The notes under the pieces were generated by a model that saw only the letters and a list, made by a program, of their open reading frames with translations, searched no databases and was not told the DNA's origin. The translations under genes and the position numbers were made by a program. From NCBI GenBank assembly GCA_031265715.1, contig JAISCG010000055.1, positions 1-10,951 on the forward strand: DNA of 10,951 nt, given 5' to 3'. Position 1 is the first letter of the stretch, and each line of letters opens with the position of its first letter. Origin of the DNA: Holosporaceae bacterium (GTDB taxonomy: Bacteria > Pseudomonadota > Alphaproteobacteria > UBA3830). Positions 5,534 to 10,951 of this stretch are shown one piece after another.

Positions 5534-6670
5534 ATGAATAGAATTATTTTTACCTGTGGTTTTACTCTGTTTGGAATGTTTTTTGGGGCAGGGAATTTGG
5601 TGTTTCCGCTGTCAATAGGAATGAACACCGGAGAAAATTGGCTGTTAGGATTTTTGGGATTGATAGTAACCGGTGTCGCTCTTCCGTTTTTCGGGCTTTT
5701 TGCCATAAAACTCAACAAAGGAGATTATTTTTCCTTTTTCGGAAACGCCGGCCACGCGGCGCGGCTGATGCTTCCGGCAATCATATTAACTCTGATTGGC
5801 TCGTTCGGAGGCATGCCGAGATGCATCGCCGTTGCCCACGGAGGAATGAAACAGCTTATGCCGAATCTCTCGTTGGGATTATTCAGTTTAGTATTTTGCG
5901 CTGCCACCTATTTTATCTGTATGAGTGATCGACGCATGATAAATGTGGTCGGAAAATGGATGAGTCCCATGCTGCTACTCTTCCTGATTGTACTGGTAAT
6001 TCTGGGAGCTGCGCATCCGAATGCACTTTCCTCCACGGCCGATTTCACGCCCGCTCCGTCTTTTTATCACGGACTTACAACCGGATATCAAACGATGGAC
6101 CTGCTGGCGGCTTTCTTTTTCTCTGCCTGGATTTTCGCGCAGATACAACAGATGCTGCCAAAAAATACCTCGGATAAAGATTTGCTGAAAATATCAATGA
6201 AATCCACGGTTATTGCCATGGTTATGCTTGCCCTGGTATATGTGGGAATGGTTTTTCTGGGAGCGAATTTTTCCTCGCTAATAGCGAATGTTCCGCCCGC
6301 AGAGAGAATAGATGCAATCGCGAATCATCTCATGGGAGGTTATGCTGCGTTGTTTATCGGTGTTTTGATAGTGGTCGCCTGCTTCACCACCGTTGTTGCG
6401 CTTAACACTATTTATGCAAAATACCTGTGCAGCACATTTAAATGCGAGGATAAGTTTAAACTTGTATTGTTCGCGACAACAGTGGCGGCATTTTTGGTGT
6501 CATTATTTGATTTCAGCGGAATTATGAAAATTCTGGCTCCGGTGCTGGACGTTTTATACCCGAGCCTTATCGGATTAACAATGCTGAGCATTTTTACAAA
6601 AAACCAAAAGGTGCATACGATCTTATTTTATTGCACCTTGGCAGCGGTTCTGCTTTTTAAAGTTTGCTGA
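5534..6670 (+). CDS. brnQ: BrnQ-type branched-chain amino-acid carrier
   Basis: This 378-residue integral membrane protein belongs to the LIVCS family, which imports Leu, Ile and Val with Na+ or H+ across the inner membrane. The N-terminal signature GFTLFGMFFGAGNLVFP matches the family, as does GYQTMDLLAAFFFSAW in the middle. Hydrophobic segments run through the whole protein, about eleven or twelve of them. It is shorter than the usual 430 or so residues, with compact loops and a short C-terminus (LLFKVC). ATG 5534 is chosen over 5522 because GAGGA lies five bases before it, while the first ATG has only AAGG at two bases. It stands alone between a structured leader and the ankyrin locus. Import of branched-chain amino acids fits a host-dependent lifestyle; exact substrate preference cannot be read from sequence. 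Confidence 0.93.
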   Translation: MNRIIFTCGFTLFGMFFGAGNLVFPLSIGMNTGENWLLGFLGLIVTGVALPFFGLFAIKLNKGDYFSFFGNAGHAARLMLPAIILTLIGSFGGMPRCIAVAHGGMKQLMPNLSLGLFSLVFCAATYFICMSDRRMINVVGKWMSPMLLLFLIVLVILGAAHPNALSSTADFTPAPSFYHGLTTGYQTMDLLAAFFFSAWIFAQIQQMLPKNTSDKDLLKISMKSTVIAMVMLALVYVGMVFLGANFSSLIANVPPAERIDAIANHLMGGYAALFIGVLIVVACFTTVVALNTIYAKYLCSTFKCEDKFKLVLFATTVAAFLVSLFDFSGIMKILAPVLDVLYPSLIGLTMLSIFTKNQKVHTILFYCTLAAVLLFKVC

Positions 6671-6679
6671 TAAAAAAAT

Positions 6680-6692
6680 CGACGGGTGGTAA
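6680..6692 (-). repeat. Inverted copy of the TTACCACCCG motif
   Basis: CGACGGGTGGTAA is the reverse complement of TTACCACCCGTCG, the core of the dispersed repeat at 5038-5049. Its last bases form the left boundary of the duplicated ankyrin unit. Confidence 0.45.
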
Positions 6693-6699
6693 AAAATGC

Positions 6700-6728
6700 T
6701 TGCTTTTTGGACTGTTTTGACATATATA
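6700..6728 (+). promoter_or_regulatory. Candidate promoter of first ankyrin gene
   Basis: TTGCTT (6700-6705), 17 bases and TATATA (6723-6728) give a plausible promoter with a start near 6735. A perfect TTGACA at 6717-6722 overlaps it, but no good -10 follows at the right distance (ACGGAA or CGGAAT). A promoter must lie upstream of the hairpin at 6747, because only 27 bp remain between its T run and the start codon. Confidence 0.35.
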
Positions 6729-6746
6729 TACAGTCGTTACGGAATG

Positions 6747-6778
6747 GGTGATTTCAAGGTGAAGATCACCGGTTTTTT
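6747..6778 (+). terminator. Terminator-like hairpin in ankyrin leader, copy 1
   Basis: GGTGAT (6747-6752) pairs with ATCACC (6765-6770). TTCA/TGAA extends the stem inward, closing a three-base loop with one bulged G, and six T follow at 6773-6778. It has the form of an intrinsic terminator but lies in the presumed leader, 27 bp before the ATG. It could attenuate the gene or, less likely, merely end brnQ transcripts. Confidence 0.5.
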
Positions 6779-6805
6779 ATACAAGTAAACAATTAGGAGA
6801 GAAAA

Positions 6806-7615
6806 ATGGAAAGGAATCGATATATTAGCGGGGTGAAAGTGTTGTTTGGTGCAGCTCTTATTTTATCAACAGTGGAGCGAAGCAGTTCGCTGGACGGATT
6901 GTTGCGTTGTGCTGCTCGGTCAGGAAATGAAGATTTGGCTGTATTTTTTGTGTCATCTCACAATGCAAACATTAATGCAGTTGATGTTGAGAGGAAAACT
7001 GCGTTGCATCATGCTGTCAAGTGCGGGAATAGAGAGATAGTCAGTTTTTTTATAAGTCAAGGCGGTGACCCTAATGCGGTTGACGCGCAGGGGTATAATG
7101 CTTTGCATTATGCTATCCTGTCGAGAAATATAGGAATAATCGATTTGTTGGCACCACGCATGGACATTAATAGAGTCGACTTGAGCGGAAATAGTCCGAT
7201 TAATGCTGTTTATTCCTCAAGAAAAGCAAATGCAATCAAACAGGTGGATGTAATCAAACGCTTGAGGTTTTACGGTGCAGATGTGAACATAAGAAACAGG
7301 TGTGGGTTTGCTCTGTTGCATCTTGCCGTCCGGGTAGGGGACGTAGATTCAGTCGAATATTTGATGAGAGAACAGGCAGAGACCAACTGGGCTAACGGGA
7401 GCGGACAGACTCCGTTGGATATGGCTTTGGATATGGCTTTGAGAGCGAATCATACTGATTCCGATATTAGAATAGTCTTTCTTCTACTGGAATACTTCGC
7501 TGTTACTAATAAGTACACTGTTGTGGAGGGACGCCAGGGAGGTGATGATCACATTCTGATTGGACGTGCGTATCCCCACTCGAAGGATCATACATATAGT
7601 ATTAAAAAAATCTGA
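6806..7615 (+). CDS. Exported ankyrin-repeat protein 1
   Basis: This 269-residue protein has a basic N-terminus and a hydrophobic stretch VLFGAALILSTV (11-23), a signal peptide or membrane anchor without a clear AxA cleavage site. Five ankyrin repeats follow at about 30-60, 61-93, 94-125, 126-164 and 165-197, with typical cores such as KTALHHAVKCGNREIVSFFI and ADVNIRN. A partial sixth starts with QTPLDMAL. Within it a 12-bp tandem duplication (7415-7438) gives DMALDMAL. The C-terminal 40 residues are unlike ankyrin. AGGAG lies seven to eight bases before ATG. Ankyrin proteins bind proteins; in intracellular bacteria many are delivered to the host, but the secretion route and target here are unknown. 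It is a tandem paralogue of the gene at 7993. Confidence 0.88.
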   Translation: MERNRYISGVKVLFGAALILSTVERSSSLDGLLRCAARSGNEDLAVFFVSSHNANINAVDVERKTALHHAVKCGNREIVSFFISQGGDPNAVDAQGYNALHYAILSRNIGIIDLLAPRMDINRVDLSGNSPINAVYSSRKANAIKQVDVIKRLRFYGADVNIRNRCGFALLHLAVRVGDVDSVEYLMREQAETNWANGSGQTPLDMALDMALRANHTDSDIRIVFLLLEYFAVTNKYTVVEGRQGGDDHILIGRAYPHSKDHTYSIKKI

Positions 7616-7641
7616 GATCAATGATGATGTAGGGAAGGACT

Positions 7642-7699
7642 GCGCCCGTCGACGTTGCCGATTTCGGTGACGGACCGGACGGGCGCGGATTCCCTCCGC
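7642..7699. terminator. Bidirectional terminator-like structure after ankyrin gene 1
   Basis: GCGCCCGTC (7642-7650) pairs perfectly with GACGGGCGC (7678-7686). The loop can form a second stem, GTTGCCG with CGGTGAC. A small stem GCGGA-TTCCC-TCCGC (7685-7699) follows, then a T run at 7711-7716. The corresponding place after ankyrin gene 2 has a shorter version of the same structure. Confidence 0.5.
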
Positions 7700-7722
7700 C
7701 GGATGTCGGGTTTTTTCAGTAT

Positions 7723-7794
7723 TTAGTAGTATTTTTTCAGGTAATTGATCGGATTGTCGCAGGTTTGTACTTCCATATCGGCGACTATTTTTTT
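7723..7794 (-). pseudogene. Relic of the 3' end of the ABC ATPase gene
   Basis: Read on the minus strand, this stretch encodes KKIVADMEVQTC followed by DNPINYLKKYY and a TAA. It is almost the same as the last 22 codons of the intact ATPase gene (KIVTDMEVQLC, DDPINYLKKYY), with about 90 percent base identity over 70 bases (7721-7790 against 9025-9094). No start codon or upstream part of the gene is present; the sequence beyond 7795 is unrelated AT-rich DNA. It marks the right end of the first duplicated unit. Confidence 0.9.
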
Positions 7795-7873
7795 ATATAT
7801 AATTATTTGTTTTTTTAAAATTCAACTATATCTCTATTGTTTTATATTTTTCTTAAATATTAATAAGTAGTAA

Positions 7874-8093
7874 TGGTAAAAAATGCTTGCTTTTTGAACT
7901 GTTTTGACATATATATACAGTCGTTACGGAATGGGTGATTTCAAGGTGAAGATCACCGGTTTTTTATACAAGTAAACAGTTGGGAGAGAAAAATGAAAAA
8001 GAATCGATATATTAGCAGGGTGAAAGTGTTGTTTGGTGCGGCTCTTATTTTATCAACAGTGGAGCGAAGCAGTTCGCTGGACGGATTGTTGGG
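7874..8093 (+). repeat. Ankyrin leader block, copy 2
   Basis: This is the second copy of the block at 6687-6906, including the candidate promoter (7887-7915), the leader hairpin, the ribosome site and the first 34 codons. Only three of the roughly seven base differences lie before the start codon. Left of 7874 the two copies are unrelated: copy 1 is preceded by the TTACCACCCG motif and copy 2 by AT-rich DNA. Confidence 0.92.
7934..7965 (+). terminator. Terminator-like hairpin in ankyrin leader, copy 2
   Basis: The stem GGTGAT/ATCACC (7934-7939 with 7952-7957), its inner extension and the six following T are identical to copy 1. Here no brnQ gene lies directly upstream, yet the hairpin is kept without a single change. 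Confidence 0.5.
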
Positions 8094-8937
8094 TGGAGTT
8101 GCTCGGGTTGAACGAAGCAGTTCGACGAGTAGATTGCCACGTAGAGCTTGGCAGAGCTATTCACCGGAAAGATTGTTGCGTAGCGCTGTTTTGTCAGGAG
8201 ATAAAGACTCGGTCGAGTGTTTGGTATCTCAGGGGGCAGATATTAATGCGACTGATAACTACGGGAGAACTGCGTTGCATTTGGCTGCTCGATCAGGAAG
8301 AACCGATATAGTCAGACTTTTGATACGTTGTGGCGCGGATATTAATGCAATCGACCATTTGGGATCCACTGCGTTACATGGGGCTGTCAAGTCAGGAAAT
8401 GTAGATACAGTCAACCATCTGATGTTCCGGTATTTGAAATCCGGCGGCGCAGGTGTTAGCATGACCGACGATTACGGAAGAACTCCGTTGCGTTTTGCTG
8501 TCGAGTCGGGAAATAGGGGGATAATCAAATCCTTGATACCGTACTGCGAAAACATTAATGCAACCAATTTTAGGGGGATTCCTCTGTTTCATTACGCAAA
8601 AAATGTAGAGGTGATCAAATGTCTGGCATCTTTCGGCGCAAATCCTAATGCATCCAACAGTCGCCAATATACTGCATTGCATTTTGCTGCCCAGCAAGGA
8701 AATGAAGATGTAGCCAGGTGTTTAATAATCGATCTGAATGTACGTGTTAATCCGCTCAATTATTGGGAAAAAACTCCACTGGATATAGCTATGGATCAGG
8801 ATGTACATCCGGATCTTGCTGCTAAACGTGGAAGAATAGCGCAGTTTTTGCGAGATCACGGTGCGGTTAGCGGACGGGACATTAGGACGCGGAATATTTT
8901 GAGGCAACACACAGGCCTTGGTTTTAATAGATTCTGA
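7993..8937 (+). CDS. Exported ankyrin-repeat protein 2
   Basis: This 314-residue protein shares residues 1-33 almost completely with the paralogue at 6806, including the hydrophobic segment VLFGAALILSTV. Residues 23-38 and 39-54 come from a 48-bp tandem duplication, both beginning VERSSS, which is absent from the paralogue. Seven ankyrin units follow at about 58-88, 89-121, 122-159, 160-191, 192-221, 222-255 and 256-292, with consensus cores such as RTALHLAARSGRTDIVRLLIRCGADINAID. The fifth is short. The basic tail (RDIRTRNILRQHTGLGFNRF) is not ankyrin-like. GGGAG lies before ATG. It converges on the ABC importer operon, with an 89-bp gap containing a hairpin. A host-directed or envelope scaffold role is inference; partner unknown. 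Confidence 0.9.
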   Translation: MKKNRYISRVKVLFGAALILSTVERSSSLDGLLGGVARVERSSSTSRLPRRAWQSYSPERLLRSAVLSGDKDSVECLVSQGADINATDNYGRTALHLAARSGRTDIVRLLIRCGADINAIDHLGSTALHGAVKSGNVDTVNHLMFRYLKSGGAGVSMTDDYGRTPLRFAVESGNRGIIKSLIPYCENINATNFRGIPLFHYAKNVEVIKCLASFGANPNASNSRQYTALHFAAQQGNEDVARCLIIDLNVRVNPLNYWEKTPLDIAMDQDVHPDLAAKRGRIAQFLRDHGAVSGRDIRTRNILRQHTGLGFNRF

Positions 8938-8968
8938 GTTCAAACGTCTGAGTAGTAAAGAAAGAACT

Positions 8969-8992
8969 GCGCCCGTCGAATCGGGTGGGCGC
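8969..8992. terminator. Terminator-like hairpin between convergent genes
   Basis: GCGCCC (8969-8974) pairs with GGGCGC (8987-8992), and an inner CCCG/CGGG pairing is an alternative. A small GCGGA/TCCGC stem follows, as in the first duplicated unit. The site separates the plus-strand ankyrin gene from the minus-strand importer operon and probably ends transcripts from both sides. Confidence 0.5.
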
Positions 8993-9026
8993 GGATTCAT
9001 TCCGCCGGACGTCGAGTTTTCAGCGT

Positions 9027-9683
9027 TTAGTAGTATTTTTTCAGGTAATTTATCGGATCGTCGCAGAGTTGTACTTCCATATCTGTGACTATTTTTCCGT
9101 TTTTCAGCAGAACGATTCTGTCTGATATTTTTGTCAAAAAATCGAGATCGTGGGAAGCAATCACCATGGTAACTCCGGCGGTTTCGCATATGGATTTCAG
9201 CAGCAGAACCACGTCCGTTGTGGTGGCAACGTCCAGGCCTGACGTCGGCTCGTCGCACAGCAATATTTCCGGATTTATCATCAAACTTCTCGCGAGAGCG
9301 ACGCGCTGTTTTTGCCCCCCGGACAGTGATTTCGGATAGGCGTGTTTTTTGGATTCCAATCCCAAATTTTTCATGAGAGTATTTGCCCGTTGCTCATTTT
9401 CGCGTTTTTTCCCGCCTAAATTCGGAGCGTAAAGCAGGTTTTGCACGACCGTCATGTGGGGGAAAAGCTGAAAATCCTGAAACATAAAGCACGTTTTTCC
9501 TTTGCACTCTATCGACCCCTGATCCGGAACCTCGAGCCCCTGCATACATCTCAACAACGTGGATTTTCCGCTTCCGGACGGACCGGCCAATCCGAACACT
9601 TTGGATTTCGATATGTCGAAACTGATTCCGTCAAGTATTTTCGTATCGTTAAACGACTTATGAACGTCATTAACCTTTAACAT
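9027..9683 (-). CDS. glnQ: Polar amino-acid ABC importer, ATPase subunit
   Basis: This 218-residue ATPase energises the importer at the inner face of the membrane. All nucleotide-binding motifs are present: Walker A GPSGSGKST (34-42), Q-loop FQDFQLFPHM (Gln69), signature LSGGQKQR (120-127), Walker B ILLCDEPTSGLD (140-151, Glu145) and H-loop ASHD (His178). The set and spacing fit the GlnQ/HisP family. It is about 20 residues shorter than usual. The frame is open further back to 9782, but ATG 9683 matches the family N-terminus (MLKVNDVHKSF). It overlaps the end of the permease gene by 14 bp, so translational coupling is likely. Substrate specificity (Gln, Arg, His or other) cannot be read from the ATPase; the symbol reflects family only. 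A relic of its 3' end lies at 7723-7794. Confidence 0.92.
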   Translation of the reverse strand: MLKVNDVHKSFNDTKILDGISFDISKSKVFGLAGPSGSGKSTLLRCMQGLEVPDQGSIECKGKTCFMFQDFQLFPHMTVVQNLLYAPNLGGKKRENEQRANTLMKNLGLESKKHAYPKSLSGGQKQRVALARSLMINPEILLCDEPTSGLDVATTTDVVLLLKSICETAGVTMVIASHDLDFLTKISDRIVLLKNGKIVTDMEVQLCDDPINYLKKYY

Positions 9684-10323
9684 GTAACTGCCTGCTTTCG
9701 ATTTTTTTCCCGATAAATTCGACGGACGCCACCATGAAGTAATAATAGACTCCGGCGATGCACAGCGGCATGAAATATTCATACTGTTGCGCCGCCAAAG
9801 TTTGCGAACTCCTCATGATATCCATTCCCCCTATCGTGGCGATCAGCGCCGTTTCTTTCAGCAGCGCAATGATTTCGTTCACGACGGCGGGGAGGATATT
9901 GGCGATGACCTGCGGCATTATGATATCTTTCCACATGCGAAATTTTGGTATTCCCAGGGTTTTTGCCGCCTCGAACTGTCCCTTCGGCAGACTTTCTATC
10001 CCGGATCTGAGAATTTCCGAAACATACGCCGAACTGTTGATGCCGAATGCAATGACGCCGGCAGCTACGGCGCTCAGCCTTACCCCGAAAATACCGGGCA
10101 CGGAAAAATATATGAGACTCAGCTGTAAAATCAGCGGTGTTCCCCGGATGATCGAAACAATGCGATCAATTAAAAATGTGCATATTTTGCTGATGTTACT
10201 GTATCTGAGTATTGCCAGCAGCGATCCGACCGTCGCTCCGATCAAAAAACCTCCGACCATCAACTGCAGGGTAACCGTCAACCCGGCCCCTATGCACAAA
10301 AAATTCGAAAACAATTTTTCCAT
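9670..10323 (-). CDS. glnP: Polar amino-acid ABC importer, permease subunit
   Basis: This 217-residue inner-membrane permease belongs to the HisM/GlnP family. It has the conserved RGTPLILQL segment (60-68) and the cytoplasmic EAA loop (FEAAKTLGIPKFRMWKDIIMPQ, 117-138) that contacts the ATPase. Hydrophobic segments near 10-38, 62-76, 84-100, 141-165 and 182-203 give about five membrane spans. Only one permease gene is visible, so it probably works as a homodimer, as for GlnP. Its start lies one base after the stop of the binding-protein gene, and its end overlaps the ATPase start. These spacings mark a single transcription unit. The nearby binding protein will set substrate choice. Confidence 0.92.
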   Translation of the reverse strand: MEKLFSNFLCIGAGLTVTLQLMVGGFLIGATVGSLLAILRYSNISKICTFLIDRIVSIIRGTPLILQLSLIYFSVPGIFGVRLSAVAAGVIAFGINSSAYVSEILRSGIESLPKGQFEAAKTLGIPKFRMWKDIIMPQVIANILPAVVNEIIALLKETALIATIGGMDIMRSSQTLAAQQYEYFMPLCIAGVYYYFMVASVEFIGKKIESRQLHVKG

Positions 10324-10324
10324 T

Positions 10325-10951
10325 TTATTTCGTTAACCATTTTTTTTGTAATTTCTCCGTTTCGCCCTCGGCTGTGAGTTTTTTCAGCGCATCGTTTATT
10401 TCATCTTTAAGCGGCGATTTCTTTTTTACGGCCACGGCATAGCCGGATCCGGACGCCGCAACCGGCGAGTAGGAAAGATCCGGATTTTTTTCACAGAAAG
10501 CCGACGCCTGAATTTCGTCAATGAATACGCACTCGACGTGACCGGCCTTCAGCGATTCCATTGCCTGATTGTTGTTGTCGACTGTGGTCAGCGACACGTG
10601 GGGGATATTTTTTCTGAGCCAAATTTCCATGGTGCTCCCGAGCTGACAGACAATCTTTGCATTCGCCAACTGAGTTTTGGTTATAGGATGATCCTTCTTG
10701 TACACCGAAGCGAAACTTTCGGAATAGTATTCTTCGGAAAAATCGTAATTTTTTCTTCTCTCGTCCGTGGCTGCCATCGCCGAAGCGGCAGCGTCAACCA
10801 TCCCGTTTTGGAGGGACGCCAATATCGCCGCAAACTGCATATCCTCAAAAACCGCTTTTTTCCCGAGTTTTTGGGCTATTAACTTCGCTAAATCCACGTC
10901 AAACCCGACAATTTCTCCGTTTTCATAGTATTCGAACGGCGGATAATCTGC
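10325..10951 (-). CDS. glnH: Amino-acid ABC importer, periplasmic binding protein (5' part missing)
   Basis: The last 208 residues of a family-3 solute-binding protein are present; the gene runs off the right edge, so the signal peptide is not seen. The first visible residues, ADYPPFEYYENGEIVGFDVDL, are the typical opening of mature SBP_bac_3 proteins. TDERRKNYDFSEEYY carries the Arg that in this family holds the ligand carboxylate. VFIDEIQASAF matches the second-lobe region, which has a conserved acidic residue near the ligand amino group. It ends in KLQKKWLTK, a usual C-terminus. It captures a polar amino acid in the periplasm and delivers it to the permease encoded one base downstream. The symbol is by family; the ligand is not determined. 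An in-frame GTG at 10897 is internal and not the start. Confidence 0.9.
   Translation of the reverse strand, partial: ADYPPFEYYENGEIVGFDVDLAKLIAQKLGKKAVFEDMQFAAILASLQNGMVDAAASAMAATDERRKNYDFSEEYYSESFASVYKKDHPITKTQLANAKIVCQLGSTMEIWLRKNIPHVSLTTVDNNNQAMESLKAGHVECVFIDEIQASAFCEKNPDLSYSPVAASGSGYAVAVKKKSPLKDEINDALKKLTAEGETEKLQKKWLTK

Larger units (their letters stand above)
6687..6906 (+). repeat. Ankyrin leader block, copy 1
   Basis: This block covers 119 bp of upstream DNA and the first 34 codons of the first ankyrin gene. It matches 7874-8093 at a constant offset of 1187 bp with about seven differences in 220 bases, all A/G transitions, and no gaps. Homology stops abruptly on the left at 6687 and weakens on the right where the ankyrin bodies begin. 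Confidence 0.92.

Noticed and set aside
8722..9258. 178-codon minus-strand frame across the ankyrin 2 end and the ATPase 3' end
   Set aside because: It overlaps two well-supported genes in other frames and crosses the terminator hairpin; no family resemblance.
9684..9782. N-terminal extension of the ATPase to 9782
   Set aside because: The extra 33 residues are encoded inside the permease gene and have no counterpart in the family; the internal ATG at 9683 matches the usual N-terminus.
9758..10336. 192-codon plus-strand frame
   Set aside because: It lies antisense to the permease gene, whose family motifs are unmistakable.
1..10951. CRISPR array
   Set aside because: The only regular arrays are coding repeats inside the gene at 3708-4988; no direct repeats with unique spacers were found.

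Overview
The window looks like a chromosomal piece of a Gram-negative, host-associated (probably intracellular) bacterium. The signs are two ankyrin-repeat proteins with hydrophobic N-termini, several secreted or surface proteins rich in internal repeats, an amino-acid scavenging outfit (a BrnQ-type carrier and a polar amino-acid ABC importer), AT-rich spacers and dispersed extragenic repeats. An alphaproteobacterial endosymbiont (Rickettsiales or Holosporales type) would fit, but no marker gene here proves the taxonomy.

Left part (1-2182): a gene-poor edge holds a 135-bp segment bounded by 23-bp imperfect inverted repeats, which looks like an IS remnant or MITE. Two minus-strand genes follow. 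One is a UPF0149/YecA-like protein with a C-terminal SEC-C zinc motif. The other is an exported protein dominated by a long coiled coil.

Surface-protein part (2415-4988): divergent from the coiled-coil gene lies a predicted outer-membrane beta-barrel protein with a repeated amphipathic motif in its N-terminal passenger. It is followed by an exported protein built of 15-residue repeats, about twelve short IMxAL repeats and an acidic tail made by an 18-bp tandem repeat. All three proteins of this block have signal peptides.

Middle spacer and brnQ (4989-6670): the 545-bp spacer carries a dispersed repeat, a long imperfect palindrome, two compact hairpins, and a 20-26 codon ORF rich in Ile/Val/Leu directly upstream of brnQ. 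The last three may form a regulated leader for the branched-chain amino-acid carrier.

Ankyrin part (6687-9026): two ankyrin-repeat genes lie in tandem. Their upstream regions and first 30 codons are almost identical, while their ankyrin bodies differ strongly. A 22-codon relic of the 3' end of the downstream ABC ATPase gene sits behind the first ankyrin gene. This shows that the pair arose by tandem duplication of a unit running from the ankyrin leader into the ATPase gene.

Right part (9027-10951, minus strand): a tightly packed operon for a polar amino-acid ABC importer, in the order periplasmic binding protein (cut by the window end), permease, ATPase. With brnQ it points to dependence on external amino acids.
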